A stretch of DNA of 64,000 nucleotides from Alphaproteobacteria bacterium UBA3612 (lineage in GTDB: Bacteria; Pseudomonadota; Alphaproteobacteria; Sphingomonadales; Sphingomonadaceae), in the NCBI GenBank assembly GCA_002375465.1, contig DFLT01000006.1:66528-130527 (forward strand), in the 5' to 3' direction. The notes under the pieces were generated by a model. That model was not told the DNA's origin and did not search any database. It was given only the letters and a program-made list of their open reading frames with translations. Each line of letters begins with the position of its first letter. Positions within the stretch are counted from its first letter, which is position 1. Shown here in pieces: positions 1 to 9,685 of this stretch. The translations under genes were made by a program, and so were the position numbers.

Positions 1-39
1 GCTGAAGGTTATGGCGACATCATCCCGCTCAACGCGTAA
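1..39 (+). CDS. 3' end of an unidentified gene
   Basis: An open frame enters from the left edge and gives 12 residues (ending ..DIIPLNA) before a TAA at 37-39. A Rho-independent terminator follows, which supports a real gene end. Too little remains to name a family. Confidence 0.5.
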   Translation, partial: AEGYGDIIPLNA

Positions 40-62
40 CGCTTTATTTGTTTTGAACGGCT

Positions 63-86
63 AAGGGCACTTCGGTGCCCTTTTTC
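63..86 (+). terminator. Rho-independent terminator
   Basis: An 8-bp stem AAGGGCAC/GTGCCCTT closed by a TTCG tetraloop is followed by a T5 run. It ends the gene that enters from the left and separates it from the histidine kinase. Confidence 0.85.
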
Positions 87-133
87 GTTTCTGCCTCTAA
101 AGTTTTTCCCTCCCTGAAGGGCGGAGCGGATCT

Positions 134-2647
134 ATGATTTGCGGGAGAGGATTATTTCCTCGTTATAATCAGAACCTGCTGGGGGGCGGTATATCCTTCA
201 GGGCCCTTGGGCTGTGCTTGGTCCTTGCTGTCCTCATGCTGACCTTCTCCGCTTCCGCACGAGCACAGTCGCCGAGCGAACTGGAAGTGCAGCTGGATAC
301 GCTCTCCGACCAGGTTCGGCTTGATCCTGGCAATGTGGAGGTACGGATCGAGCGGCTAAAGCCGCAACTGAACATGATCGATGACGCGGCCACCCGCGAA
401 TATCTCTTGGGCATTGCAGAACGCGTTGAAGGTACTGCGCTCGTTTCACTGAACAGAAACAGCGAAGCGGAGCCGCTCTTGCTTTCTGCACGCAGCCGAT
501 TGCAACGCCTGTCCGCCGATGATGACCAGACAGGCCAGGCGCTTCTTGCGCTTGCAGTGTTACGCTATCGACAGTCGAAAATGGAGGAGGCTCTCCCACT
601 TGCGTTGAGGGCGCATGACATATTGCGGGATGCCGGCGACGAGCGGGCTCAGGCGAATGCGCTTCTTCTGATCGGCGGCCTTTATCGCGACGCGCGCGAT
701 TATGAGCGGACCCTGCGATATTATCGAGACGCCGACGAGGCATTCAGCGGCGATCCCATGATGCGGCTGGCGGCGGCGAACAACCGTGCGCTGGTCCTTC
801 GCGAAACGAAGCAGACCGAAGAGGCGATCACGGAATTTCGCCAGGCCCTCTCCATTGCGCAGGGCCTTGGTAACGAGCTCCTGCAGTCGCGGATCCTGAC
901 CAATATTGCGGCCACTTATGCCGAAGCGGGCGATCTGGAAGCGGCAAAGCGGGAAGCTCTTCGCGCAGATGCGTTGACCAACAGACCGGAAAATGCCGGC
1001 TGGCGACCCTTTGTGATCGGTACGGAGGCGCAAATTCTGGCAAAGGAGGGTCGCTACAAGGAGGCAGCGGCGGCGCTCGATGCGGTTTTCCGGGATCGTG
1101 ATATCGCAAACACTGAGGCGGCGTTTCGGGATTTCCACGCGATCGCCAGTGAGGTCTATAGTCAAACAGGCCGCCCGCGGGACGCGTTCATACATTTGCA
1201 GGCGCTAAAGCGTCTGGACGACCTGGCGGCGCAAATCTCTGCGTCCGCCAATAATGCCATTCTTGCCGCTCAATTCGATTTCGCTGGACAGGAAGTGCGA
1301 ATTGCGAATCTGCGCAATCAGCAACTGGAATCGCAGGTCGAGCGAGAACGCGAACGGGCCATCGTCAGCCGCAACACCGCCTTCGGAGTCGTCCTGGGCG
1401 CCGCCATCATCATCACGCTTACGCTCATTGCCCTTTATAACGTTCGCAGACGTCGCGAGGAAGTTAGCCGGGTCAACGAAACGCTGAAGGAAACCAACGC
1501 CGATCTGACAAAGGCGTTGAATGCCAAGAGCGAATTTCTTGCCACCACCAGCCACGAAATCCGCACACCGCTCAACGGCGTTCTGGGCATGACGCAGATC
1601 ATGCTGGCCGACCGCAAACTGGATCCGATGGTGCGCGAGCGGGTCGAACTGGTGCATGGCGCGGGCAATACCATGAAGGCGATCGTCGACGACATTCTGG
1701 ACGTCGCGAAAATGGAAACCGGCACGGTCGCACTACGAAGCGAGCGGTTCAACTTGCGTTCCGCCCTGTCCGAGGTTGCTCGGATTTTCGAGGATACGGC
1801 ACGCAGCAAGGGCCTCGACTGGCACGTCGACCTGAACGATTGCCCGGAAAAGGCAATTGGCGACGAACAGAGGGTCCGCCAGGTCGTGCTCAACCTGATC
1901 TCCAATGGCGTGAAATTTACCAATGAAGGACATATCCGCCTTCATGCCGCACCATCGGGGGATGACCCCGACGTGCTGCACATCTGCGTCAGCGATACCG
2001 GGATCGGCATTCCAGAGGATCAGCAGGCATCCGTATTTTCCCCGTTTCATCAGGTCGACAGTACGCGCACCCGCGCATTTTCGGGCACCGGCCTTGGCCT
2101 CACCATCTGCCGCGAACTCGTCAACGCCATGTCGGGGGAATTGAACCTGCAAAGTCAGGAGGGAGAGGGAAGCCGCTTCGACCTGCTGCTGCCGCTTTCA
2201 TTGCAAGAGGCAAACCCTTCTGGCGCGAAGGAGGCCTCGGCACCGGGCACCGATCCGCAGCAAAGGGCGGTGCTATACGCCCCCAACGCGCTCGTCGAAA
2301 TGATCGCCACCCGCGCACTTGGCACGCAGGCGGATAGGCTTACCGTCGAACAGGACTTCGATACTGCGCTAAATACTGCGAAGGAAACCTCGACCCTTTT
2401 GCTGGCATTCGGGACGACCGGAACCTTGGAACAAATCGCAGCGTTGCAGCGTTGGCACGCTGATTACCCCAACATTGCAATAGCGGCGGCAGGATGGCCG
2501 AAGGACGCAGCGACAACGCCAGAAGAGGTCTGCCGTGCCTATGTCACGGAAGTTCCAGCAATGGCCAAGCTGGTGGAGAAGCTGAAGGCGCCGGGTTTCA
2601 GCGCCGAACCGATTGCGGAACTATCAACGCCGGTAAATTCGAATTAA
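134..2647 (+). CDS. TPR-containing hybrid-like sensor histidine kinase
   Basis: An 837-residue membrane histidine kinase. A hydrophobic signal or anchor segment spans about residues 22-44 and is followed by an extracytoplasmic TPR-like helical region (about 50-390). A second membrane helix lies at about 415-436 with an RRRR stop-transfer patch. The HisKA domain has SHEIRTPLNG with phosphorylatable His474. The ATPase domain shows the N box (NLISNG), G1 (DTGIGIPE) and G2 (GTGLGLT). The last ~120 residues look like a receiver fold, but the position of the phospho-acceptor Asp reads LLLAFGTTG, so it is probably a pseudo-receiver. The stand-alone receiver 45 nt downstream is the likely phosphorelay partner. 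TPR-type kinases often sense peptides or envelope state; the signal here is unknown. Confidence 0.85.
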   Translation: MICGRGLFPRYNQNLLGGGISFRALGLCLVLAVLMLTFSASARAQSPSELEVQLDTLSDQVRLDPGNVEVRIERLKPQLNMIDDAATREYLLGIAERVEGTALVSLNRNSEAEPLLLSARSRLQRLSADDDQTGQALLALAVLRYRQSKMEEALPLALRAHDILRDAGDERAQANALLLIGGLYRDARDYERTLRYYRDADEAFSGDPMMRLAAANNRALVLRETKQTEEAITEFRQALSIAQGLGNELLQSRILTNIAATYAEAGDLEAAKREALRADALTNRPENAGWRPFVIGTEAQILAKEGRYKEAAAALDAVFRDRDIANTEAAFRDFHAIASEVYSQTGRPRDAFIHLQALKRLDDLAAQISASANNAILAAQFDFAGQEVRIANLRNQQLESQVERERERAIVSRNTAFGVVLGAAIIITLTLIALYNVRRRREEVSRVNETLKETNADLTKALNAKSEFLATTSHEIRTPLNGVLGMTQIMLADRKLDPMVRERVELVHGAGNTMKAIVDDILDVAKMETGTVALRSERFNLRSALSEVARIFEDTARSKGLDWHVDLNDCPEKAIGDEQRVRQVVLNLISNGVKFTNEGHIRLHAAPSGDDPDVLHICVSDTGIGIPEDQQASVFSPFHQVDSTRTRAFSGTGLGLTICRELVNAMSGELNLQSQEGEGSRFDLLLPLSLQEANPSGAKEASAPGTDPQQRAVLYAPNALVEMIATRALGTQADRLTVEQDFDTALNTAKETSTLLLAFGTTGTLEQIAALQRWHADYPNIAIAAAGWPKDAATTPEEVCRAYVTEVPAMAKLVEKLKAPGFSAEPIAELSTPVNSN

Positions 2648-2692
2648 CCAATTCCGTGCAAGAAGGGGGCACCGGACCACGCAAGGAACCCG

Positions 2693-3073
2693 ATGCGCGT
2701 ATTGTTCATAGAAGATGACGAGCTGAATCGACGCATTGTCGAGGACATGCTGCATGTTGGGGGCGCGGAAATGGTCGGCGCGGAGGATGCTGCGGCGGGC
2801 CTCCTTCGTTTCGATCAGGAGAATTTCGATATCGTCCTCGTCGATTTGCGCATGCCGGGCATTGACGGGTTTGAAACGATTCGACGAATCCGTGCCCGGG
2901 ACGACGCCAAGGCATCGCTACCGATCGTAGTGGTAACTGCGGACACCGGCACGACGATCAGGGAAGATTGCCTGCAATGCGGTGCCGACGCGGTGCTGCT
3001 GAAGCCTGTCGCAATGCGCGAACTGTTCGAAACCATCGCCGACATCGTCGTCACCAAAGCTGCAAGTGACTGA
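2693..3073 (+). CDS. single-domain response regulator (CheY-like receiver)
   Basis: A 126-residue receiver with no output domain. The acidic pocket E7-D8-D9, phospho-acceptor D51 (VDLRMPG), T82 and K104 (KP) are all present, so it should be phosphorylatable. AAGGA sits 5 nt before the ATG. It lies 45 nt after the histidine kinase and is almost certainly in the same transcript. It may act as a phosphate sink, a protein-protein switch, or a shuttle to a distant phosphotransferase, which would compensate for the kinase's degenerate receiver. The output is unknown. Confidence 0.85.
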   Translation: MRVLFIEDDELNRRIVEDMLHVGGAEMVGAEDAAAGLLRFDQENFDIVLVDLRMPGIDGFETIRRIRARDDAKASLPIVVVTADTGTTIREDCLQCGADAVLLKPVAMRELFETIADIVVTKAASD

Positions 3074-3162
3074 CAAACCGCAAAAGCGGTGACGTCGGCG
3101 TAACCCTATACTGCGGCTACTGCGGCTACCGAAATAATTGGATGTCCGTGCCGCATATATGG

Positions 3163-3198
3163 GGCGGTCGGATCCGCCATGAAGCGGACCCGACCGCC
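3163..3198. terminator. bidirectional hairpin between convergent genes
   Basis: An inverted repeat of about 15 bp with one A-C mismatch and a CATGA-type loop lies between the convergent response regulator and ftsH stops. There is no long T run on either side, so it is a stable hairpin that probably terminates both transcripts. Confidence 0.5.
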
Positions 3199-3207
3199 TG
3201 CTAATCC

Positions 3208-5169
3208 TTAGGCGCCCTCGGGCAGAGCGCCGCCCGCTTCGCGCCCGCCTCGGCTGGCGCGATTACCCGATTTTGGGATTGCGCTGGCGCCGGTGGCGTT
3301 GCCGACGGTGCGCGGCTTCAGCCCGTCGGAACGGTCCAGATCCTCACCCTTCAGCACCCGGTCGATCTCTTCGCCGGACAAGGTTTCATACTCCATCAGC
3401 GCGCCTGCCAGCAGGTGCAGCTGGTCCTCATGACCCTTCAGCACCTCGTTCGCGCGGCGCAGGCCCCGTTCGACGATGGCCTTTACCTCGGCATCGATCA
3501 GCTGGGCCGTTGCCTCCGACACATTCTTCGTCTGCGACAATTGCTGCCCCAGGAACACTTCCTGCTGGTTTTCCGTCAGCATGACGGGCCCGACCTTGTC
3601 GGACATGCCCCATTGGGTCACCATGTTGCGGGCAAGATCGGTCGCATATTGAATATCCCCCGACGCACCGGAGGAAACCTTGTCGTAGCCGAAGATAATC
3701 TCTTCGGCGACACGTCCGCCCATCGCGACGGCAAGGTTCGCATGCATCTTGTCACGGTGATAGCTGTATTCGTCCCGTTCCGGCAGGCGCATCACCATAC
3801 CCAGCGCGCGACCGCGCGGGATGATCGTGGCCTTGTGGATGGGGTCGGATGCCGGCTCGTGCAGACTGACGAGCGCATGGCCAGCCTCGTGATAGGCCGT
3901 CATTTTCTTTTCGTCGTCGGTCATCACCATCGACTTGCGTTCGGAGCCCATCATGACCTTGTCCTTGGCCGCCTCGAACTGGGCCATACCGACCAGGCGC
4001 TTGCCTTCACGCGCCGCCAGAAGCGCCGCCTCGTTCACGAGGTTGGCAAGGTCGGCACCCGAAAATCCGGGCGTACCGCGCGCAATGACCCGCGCCACGA
4101 CGTCAGGGGCCAGCGGCACCTTCTTCATGTGCACTTCCAGGATCTTCTCACGGCCTTCGATGTCCGGACGCGGCACCACGACCTGGCGGTCGAACCGGCC
4201 CGGACGCAGCAGGGCGGGGTCCAGCACGTCGGGGCGGTTCGTTGCCGCGACGATGATGATTCCTTCATTGGCGTCGAAGCCGTCCATTTCGACCAGAAGC
4301 TGGTTCAGCGTCTGCTCACGCTCATCATTGCCACCGCCGAGGCCCGCACCGCGCGAACGACCGACGGCATCGATTTCGTCGATGAAGATAATGCAGGGCG
4401 CGGATTTCTTCGCCTGTTCGAACATGTCGCGCACGCGCGACGCGCCGACACCGACGAACATCTCAACGAAATCAGAGCCGGATATGGAGAAGAACGGGAC
4501 TTCCGCCTCGCCGGCGATCGCGCGCGCCAGCAGCGTCTTGCCGGTACCCGGCGAGCCGACCAGCAGCGCGCCCTTCGGGATCTTGCCGCCAAGACGGGCG
4601 AATTTCGACGGGTCCTTCAGGAAATCGACGATCTCCTGCAATTCCTCGCGCGCCTCATCGATGCCGGCGACGTCGTCAAAGGTCACGCGGCCGGATTTCT
4701 CCGTCAGCATCTTGGCCCGGGACTTGCCAAAGCCCATGGCGCCCTTGCCCGCGCCGTTCTGCATCTGGCGCATGAAGAAGATCCAGATGCCGATCAGCAG
4801 CAACATGGGCAGCATGTTGATCAGGATTGCGCCAAGCAGGCTGCGTCCCTCTGCCGGCTGCGCATTGAACGTCACACCCTTCGATTCCAGGCGCGCGACA
4901 AGACCGGGGTCGTCCGGGGCATAGGTGACGAATTGCTGGCCATTGGTCATGGCGCCCGACAATTCCTGTCCCTGAATTTCCACCTGTTCTACGGCGCCAT
5001 CCTCCACCTTCTGAAGGAAGTCGGAATAGGCGATCACGCTCTGGTCGCTGCGGGCGCCGCCGCCGGAGAACATCGACACCGCGACGATCAGGCCGAGGAC
5101 GATCACAGCCCAGATGGCGAGATTCTTCGCCCAGGGGGTCTGCGGCTTCTTTTCCTTATTGTCGCTCAT
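3208..5169 (-). CDS. ftsH: ATP-dependent zinc metalloprotease FtsH
   Basis: A 653-residue inner-membrane AAA+ protease that degrades misfolded membrane proteins and regulatory substrates. Two membrane helices (about 17-33 and 112-132) flank a periplasmic domain. The AAA module has Walker A GSPGTGKT, Walker B IIFIDEID, and the second region of homology ending in RPGRFDR. The protease site is HEAGH. The usual Walker A is GPPGTGKT; Ser in place of the first Pro is a conservative oddity. The Gly/Arg/Glu-rich C-terminal tail is low-complexity. The order ftsH-tilS-cpoB on one strand matches the arrangement common in alphaproteobacteria. Confidence 0.97.
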   Translation of the reverse strand: MSDNKEKKPQTPWAKNLAIWAVIVLGLIVAVSMFSGGGARSDQSVIAYSDFLQKVEDGAVEQVEIQGQELSGAMTNGQQFVTYAPDDPGLVARLESKGVTFNAQPAEGRSLLGAILINMLPMLLLIGIWIFFMRQMQNGAGKGAMGFGKSRAKMLTEKSGRVTFDDVAGIDEAREELQEIVDFLKDPSKFARLGGKIPKGALLVGSPGTGKTLLARAIAGEAEVPFFSISGSDFVEMFVGVGASRVRDMFEQAKKSAPCIIFIDEIDAVGRSRGAGLGGGNDEREQTLNQLLVEMDGFDANEGIIIVAATNRPDVLDPALLRPGRFDRQVVVPRPDIEGREKILEVHMKKVPLAPDVVARVIARGTPGFSGADLANLVNEAALLAAREGKRLVGMAQFEAAKDKVMMGSERKSMVMTDDEKKMTAYHEAGHALVSLHEPASDPIHKATIIPRGRALGMVMRLPERDEYSYHRDKMHANLAVAMGGRVAEEIIFGYDKVSSGASGDIQYATDLARNMVTQWGMSDKVGPVMLTENQQEVFLGQQLSQTKNVSEATAQLIDAEVKAIVERGLRRANEVLKGHEDQLHLLAGALMEYETLSGEEIDRVLKGEDLDRSDGLKPRTVGNATGASAIPKSGNRASRGGREAGGALPEGA

Positions 5170-5239
5170 GTGACGGGTGTCCTCAGTATCGTCTTCGCGT
5201 CATAGATAGGTAGTCGCGCGCTATCACCAATAGGTTCCT

Positions 5240-6226
5240 TCATTCGGACCACAGAGTCCAGCGTGCCCCGCCTCGCCCACGCAGGCCCGACAGTTGCGCG
5301 GTGCCGCCGGAATCGAGCCGCTCCATGAAGTCCACGAGTGCAGGACCGCGCGGAACAGGTGCCCGCAGCGCGGCAAAGGCGCGCAGGAGCATGCGGCGGC
5401 GCAGCTCCGACGGCAGACCCGCTAAATCCAGATTCAGATATTGCCCCCGCCCCTCCGACGAGCCTTCAACGCTACGGCTCTGGAATGCCAGTTCTGCCGC
5501 CCAGTCCAGTGCTGCATCCGCATCTGCCAGATGGGCAGCACTCGCCGCCAGCCGCGCAGCATCCAGCTGCACCTCATTCAGGAGGGCACGGTATCGCGTG
5601 CGATCATAGGCTGGATCGCGATTGGACGGATCCTCTCGCACGGCAAACCCGGCCGCCGCGGCGGCGGCATGCAGGGTATCGCTGGTCAGATGCAGACATG
5701 GCCGCAGCAGGGTCACATCTGCCGACAATCGCCGTTGCGCGCGAATGCCGCTCAATCCTGTAACGCCGCTTCCCCGTGACAGCCGCATCAGAACGGTTTC
5801 GGCCTGATCGTCCAAATGATGCGCTGTCAACAAATAGGGGATGGCGCTGTGCCCACATGCATCGGTCAAGGCGCGGTAGCGCTGACGGCGCGCCGCGGAC
5901 TGACGGTTCGCCGCCGGCGGCGCACCTCCCCAGTCCAGCCGCAACACCCGGCAGGGAACCCCCTGCTGCGCGCAGATCGCCTCCACATGGGCGGCATCGG
6001 CGGCGCTGTCGGTACGCAAAGCGTGATCGACGGTAAGGACTGTCAGACGCTCGCGCTGATCATGCAGCGCCAGGGCCAGCATGCCCAGGCTATCGCCGCC
6101 GCCGGAGACGGCCAGCGCCAGCGGCCCATGGGTGGGCAGCGCCAGCGCGGGGTAATCAGGAACAGTCAGCTTCCAGCCGCGCTTCGACGACACCGGCAGC
6201 GACTTCGTCGGATAGTTTACCGGCAT
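5240..6226 (-). CDS. tilS: tRNA(Ile)-lysidine synthetase
   Basis: TilS modifies C34 of the tRNA-Ile CAU anticodon to lysidine, using ATP and lysine, so that the tRNA reads AUA. The PP-loop ATP pyrophosphatase signature SGGGDS lies at residues 41-46, and HHLDDQAETVLMR is also present. The protein is 328 residues, shorter than the E. coli enzyme and probably lacking most of its C-terminal domain, as is common in this class. The start at 6226 is chosen because GGAGGA sits 5 nt upstream of that ATG; an earlier ATG at 6247 has no such site. The gene overlaps the 3' end of cpoB by 71 nt, so translation is probably coupled. Confidence 0.9.
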   Translation of the reverse strand: MPVNYPTKSLPVSSKRGWKLTVPDYPALALPTHGPLALAVSGGGDSLGMLALALHDQRERLTVLTVDHALRTDSAADAAHVEAICAQQGVPCRVLRLDWGGAPPAANRQSAARRQRYRALTDACGHSAIPYLLTAHHLDDQAETVLMRLSRGSGVTGLSGIRAQRRLSADVTLLRPCLHLTSDTLHAAAAAAGFAVREDPSNRDPAYDRTRYRALLNEVQLDAARLAASAAHLADADAALDWAAELAFQSRSVEGSSEGRGQYLNLDLAGLPSELRRRMLLRAFAALRAPVPRGPALVDFMERLDSGGTAQLSGLRGRGGARWTLWSE

Positions 6227-6974
6227 ATTCGTCCTCCAGCCGGTCATAGGCCTGGCAGGCCTGCGTCGTGCGGGGCGGATCGATCTGCATCAGCGCCTTC
6301 CCCACCCACAACAGGCTGTCGGCGGCCCGCGCGCCTTCGCGACGATCCTGATAATTGTTCAGGAAGGCCTGCACTGCCTGAACCGGCTGATCCTGCGCCA
6401 GCAGGGAACGGCCCATCCAATATCCGGCGTTGGAGGCGCGCTCATGCGTCGCGTGATCCTCAAGGAACGTCTCGAAAGCGGCCTGCGCGGCGGCAAAATC
6501 CTCGTCCGTATAAAGCGCGTAGGCCGCCTCATACTGCGCCGTGGCGTCGTCGGATGGTGCATCCGTTAGGCCGTCTAGCCCCGCACCCCCATTTCCTTCC
6601 AATTCGCTGATGCGGAACTTCATGTCGTTTTCGAAACGCGTGAAATTCTCCTCCATCTGGCGAAGCTTGAAGCTGTTTTCCTCCATCTGTCCCGTCAGCG
6701 TCTGCATCTGCGCCTCCAGGGCGTCGATCCGCTCCGTCAGGACAGCCGAGGGCGTTGCGGCAGGTACGCCGAAGCCATCCGGATTTGCGGTCGGCGCAGT
6801 GACTTCGGGCTCGAAGAAACGATCGTCTGCCCCCGGAAATACCTTCCGCTGAACGGCGCGGACTTCCTTCTCCAGATTGTTCAGGCGCCGGTCCAGCGTA
6901 TCGACCGTCTGGGCCATTACCGGCGCGGCCAAGAGGGTCGCGCCAAGCGCTGCTAGGATGATCGTACGCTTCAT
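6156..6974 (-). CDS. cpoB: periplasmic cell-division coordinator CpoB (YbgF)
   Basis: A Tol-associated periplasmic protein that coordinates peptidoglycan synthesis with outer-membrane constriction at division. It has a cleavable signal peptide (MKRTIIL...APVMAQT), then a heptad-rich coiled coil (about 25-115) with repeated QMEEN elements, a short linker, and C-terminal TPRs (AAYALYTDEDFAAA, then GYWMGRSL). The ATG at 6974 is preferred over 6992: the signal peptide starts there and GGAG precedes it. Pal and TolAB usually sit just upstream; here the upstream neighbour is a RodZ-like gene instead. Confidence 0.88.
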   Translation of the reverse strand: MKRTIILAALGATLLAAPVMAQTVDTLDRRLNNLEKEVRAVQRKVFPGADDRFFEPEVTAPTANPDGFGVPAATPSAVLTERIDALEAQMQTLTGQMEENSFKLRQMEENFTRFENDMKFRISELEGNGGAGLDGLTDAPSDDATAQYEAAYALYTDEDFAAAQAAFETFLEDHATHERASNAGYWMGRSLLAQDQPVQAVQAFLNNYQDRREGARAADSLLWVGKALMQIDPPRTTQACQAYDRLEDEYAGKLSDEVAAGVVEARLEADCS

Positions 6975-7079
6975 GATTAGGTCGGCTCCCATATGGTTCA
7001 GGGGCGGGAATGTGGGGGATGTTAGCTGAAGCTACGCTGAAACATGATCAGATTCACCCGTACCTTCCGCAATTTCCTG

Positions 7080-7958
7080 CTATTCGGACGGCGTGGTGGC
7101 GCCTTCTCCCTGTGCGGATGTGAAGGCCACAAGACCCTCCGGGGTCAGTGTTACCGGCCCAACGACGGTACCCGGCGCGCCGATCTTCGGAATGGCCGTA
7201 CCGCCCACCGTGATGTCCAGGACGCCGGCATTTCCGGCGCGCAGGATCAGATTCGCTCGTCCCTGCGGGACCTGAAAGCTCTCGCCGGGTGCCAGCACGC
7301 GTTCAAACAGGCGCTCATTGGTTTCGGAATCCATAACGCGCATCCACGCGCCGTCCGATGCACCGGCATTGGCCGTAATGACGATCTCGCCCTGTGGCAC
7401 GGCGGGTTCCGGCGCGGTGGCGGCGAGCGGCTGCGCGGCCGGGGGGACAACGGCAGGCGGGGGAACCGGAGCGGCCACGTCGGCGACCACCGGGTCGAAT
7501 TCGGCGTCAACAGCGTCCTCGCCGCCGAACCATCCCGCGCCCCATGCCATCGCGATCAGGATGAAAAGTCCGACCAGAATCAGCCCCAGGAACACCGCGC
7601 CGCGCGGTGGCGCACGGCGTTCGTCGATGGGCTCCATGATCACCACGCGCGGCTCTCGCGTCACCATGTGCGTTTCGTTTCGGAACTGCGCACTCGCCTC
7701 GTTCGGGTCCAGGCCGACGGCGCGGGCATAATTCTTTACGAATCCGATCGTATAGGGCAGCGCCGGAAGTTCTTCGTGCCGGCCCTCCTCAATCGCGGCG
7801 AGGTGACGCATGGGGACGCGCGTTTGCGCAGCGATATCGGCGAGTTCGCGCCCCTGCTCCAGCCTGGCGGACATCAGTATCTGACCGATATGCCCGTCGG
7901 CACGCTGGCTGGGCGCTGCTTCCTGCATGCCTTCAGCGGGTCTGTCGATATCGTCCAT
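7080..7958 (-). CDS. RodZ-like helix-turn-helix membrane protein
   Basis: A 292-residue protein. The N-terminal HTH_25 domain (about 24-95: GQILMSARLEQGRELADIA, LPALPYTIGFVKNYARA) is typical of the MreB-binding cytoplasmic domain of RodZ. A basic linker, one membrane helix (about 121-139), a Pro/Ala-rich spacer and a C-terminal beta-rich domain of DUF4115 type follow. RodZ links the MreB cytoskeleton to the wall synthesis machinery. The order of domains supports this well, but RodZ-like proteins with other roles exist. It lies upstream of cpoB on the same strand. Confidence 0.78.
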   Translation of the reverse strand: MDDIDRPAEGMQEAAPSQRADGHIGQILMSARLEQGRELADIAAQTRVPMRHLAAIEEGRHEELPALPYTIGFVKNYARAVGLDPNEASAQFRNETHMVTREPRVVIMEPIDERRAPPRGAVFLGLILVGLFILIAMAWGAGWFGGEDAVDAEFDPVVADVAAPVPPPAVVPPAAQPLAATAPEPAVPQGEIVITANAGASDGAWMRVMDSETNERLFERVLAPGESFQVPQGRANLILRAGNAGVLDITVGGTAIPKIGAPGTVVGPVTLTPEGLVAFTSAQGEGATTPSE

Positions 7959-8107
7959 TAGTCGCGGCGGTCCCTAAAAAAAGCAACATATCTCTAGTCG
8001 CGCACGGGGAACGTCCCGTCAATGGTTTGCAGGCGGCGGTTAGGCCCCCTATTATAGACGCGAACGCACCGTGATTTCGGTGTGACGTGATTCTGTGGAG
8101 AAAGATC

Positions 8108-8350
8108 ATGGGCGGTCTCAGCATCTGGCACTGGCTCATCGTGGCAATCGTGATCATGCTGTTGTTCGGCAAGGGCCGGATTTCGGACATGATGGGCGAT
8201 CTTGCGAAGGGAATTACCAGCTTCAAGAAGGGCTTGGCGGAAGACGAGCATGATTCCACCCCGCCTAAGCAGGTGGAATCGCGGTCTGCGTCCAGCGCGC
8301 CCGTTACCCCCGTCGACGCCGCGCCGGTAAGCGACCACAAAAACAATTAA
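8108..8350 (+). CDS. tatA: twin-arginine translocase subunit TatA
   Basis: TatA forms the size-adapting pore of the Tat system, which exports folded cofactor-containing proteins. One N-terminal membrane helix ([16 protein letters not shown]) is followed by the [16 protein letters not shown] amphipathic helix and a charged tail. The ATG at 8108 has GAGAAAG just upstream and gives an 80-residue protein of normal size; an earlier ATG at 8087 would add a seven-residue extension with no visible support. It is the first gene of tatABC. Confidence 0.95.
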   Translation: MGGLSIWHWLIVAIVIMLLFGKGRISDMMGDLAKGITSFKKGLAEDEHDSTPPKQVESRSASSAPVTPVDAAPVSDHKNN

Positions 8351-8362
8351 GCGAGCGAGACA

Positions 8363-8872
8363 ATGCCGTTCTTCGATCTCGGCTCCATGGAGCTGCTGCT
8401 GATCGGCATTGTCGCCCTGATCGTGGTCGGGCCGAAGGACCTGCCGAAGCTTATGCGCGCGGCGGGCCAGGCCATGAACAAGGTCCGGGGCGCCGCCCGC
8501 CATTTCAAATCAGGCATCGACGAAATGGTTCGCCAGTCGGAGCTGGATGAGATGCAGAAGAAATGGGACGCCCATAACAAGGCGATCATGGCGGATTCTT
8601 CTGCGTCCGAAAAGGCGAAGCCCGGCGATTTCGCCGCCGATTCGGTACCGGCTGAGGCGCCAAACAATACGCGGCCCAATGAAGAGTATGTGCCGGTCGA
8701 AAGACCCTCCGCAAACGGTGCCGCTCGCGCCCCCGGCGTGAAACCGGCAAAAGCATCCCCCTCTACTGCAGCTGACAACGCTGCCCCTGCCCCTGCGCCT
8801 GCGCCGGCACCCTCGCAAACGTCGTCCTCGACGACGCCATCCCCGACGACGGATCGGACTGCTGGATCATGA
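8363..8872 (+). CDS. tatB: twin-arginine translocase subunit TatB
   Basis: TatB forms the substrate receptor complex with TatC. The N-terminal helix MELLLIGIVALIVVGPKDLP carries the Gly-Pro hinge diagnostic of TatB, followed by an amphipathic helix. The C-terminal half is a disordered Ala/Pro-rich tail, which is usual in sphingomonads and unlikely to be needed for the core function. The stop overlaps the tatC start by 4 nt (ATGA), so translation is coupled. Confidence 0.95.
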   Translation: MPFFDLGSMELLLIGIVALIVVGPKDLPKLMRAAGQAMNKVRGAARHFKSGIDEMVRQSELDEMQKKWDAHNKAIMADSSASEKAKPGDFAADSVPAEAPNNTRPNEEYVPVERPSANGAARAPGVKPAKASPSTAADNAAPAPAPAPAPSQTSSSTTPSPTTDRTAGS

Positions 8873-9669
8873 GCGATTCCTCGGAAGCAGATGAGCTCGA
8901 CGCGTCGAAGGCCCCGCTTCTAGAACATCTGATCGAACTCAGAACGCGGTTGCTCTGGTCGGTTGGCGCGTTCCTGATCGCCTTCTTTCTGGCGTTCAGC
9001 CAGGCAAAGTGGCTGATCTCCTTCATCGCCCAGCCCCTCAGGATCGCCTATGAACGAATCGGCCAGCCGGATCAGGCGCTGATCTACACGAAACTGTACG
9101 AGGCCTTCTTCACCGAGGTAAAGGTGTCGATGTTCGCTGCCTTCCTGATCGCGTTTCCGGTGATCGCGAATCAGATCTGGCGCTTCATCGCGCCGGGACT
9201 GTATCGCAATGAAAAGCGCGCGATGCTCCCCTTCCTAATCATGACACCAGTGCTGTTCTTTTCGGGCGCGGCGCTGGCCTATTTCGCGGTCATGCCGACC
9301 GTCTACACATTCCTGCTGAGTTTTCAGGGTGAAACCGGCGGCGTCGCCCTGACGGCGCTTCCCGCCGTGGGCGATTATCTCAGTTTCGCGATGAGCCTGA
9401 TCTTTGCATTCGGCGCCTGTTTTCTGGTGCCCGTTGCCCTGATGCTGCTGGCGCGGGTCGGCATCATCAATGTCGATCAATTGGTGTCATGGCGCCGCTA
9501 TGCCATCGTCATTGCATTCGTCATTTCGGCGCTCGTCACGCCGCCCGACATCATCAGCCAGTTCATGCTCGCCGTCCCGATGATCATCCTCTACGAAGGC
9601 TCGATCATCGCCATCCGCTTTACGCAAAAGCGCGAGGCAAAGGCTCAGGCACTAGCCGCCCTCGATTAG
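8869..9669 (+). CDS. tatC: twin-arginine translocase subunit TatC
   Basis: TatC binds the twin-arginine signal peptide. The 266-residue protein starts with the conserved acidic segment and PLLEHLIELRTRLLWS, and has six predicted membrane helices. The conserved EAFFTEVKVS cytoplasmic-loop region and the PPDIISQ segment between the last helices are present. It overlaps tatB by ATGA and is convergent with ccmE, with only 16 nt between the stops. Confidence 0.97.
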   Translation: MSDSSEADELDASKAPLLEHLIELRTRLLWSVGAFLIAFFLAFSQAKWLISFIAQPLRIAYERIGQPDQALIYTKLYEAFFTEVKVSMFAAFLIAFPVIANQIWRFIAPGLYRNEKRAMLPFLIMTPVLFFSGAALAYFAVMPTVYTFLLSFQGETGGVALTALPAVGDYLSFAMSLIFAFGACFLVPVALMLLARVGIINVDQLVSWRRYAIVIAFVISALVTPPDIISQFMLAVPMIILYEGSIIAIRFTQKREAKAQALAALD

Positions 9670-9685
9670 ATTTAATGCCGGATGG

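Noticed and set aside
3415..5205. A 596-codon frame antisense to ftsH
   Set aside because: FtsH is certain by its motifs. Long antisense frames are expected in GC-rich genes with biased third positions; the translation has no family features.
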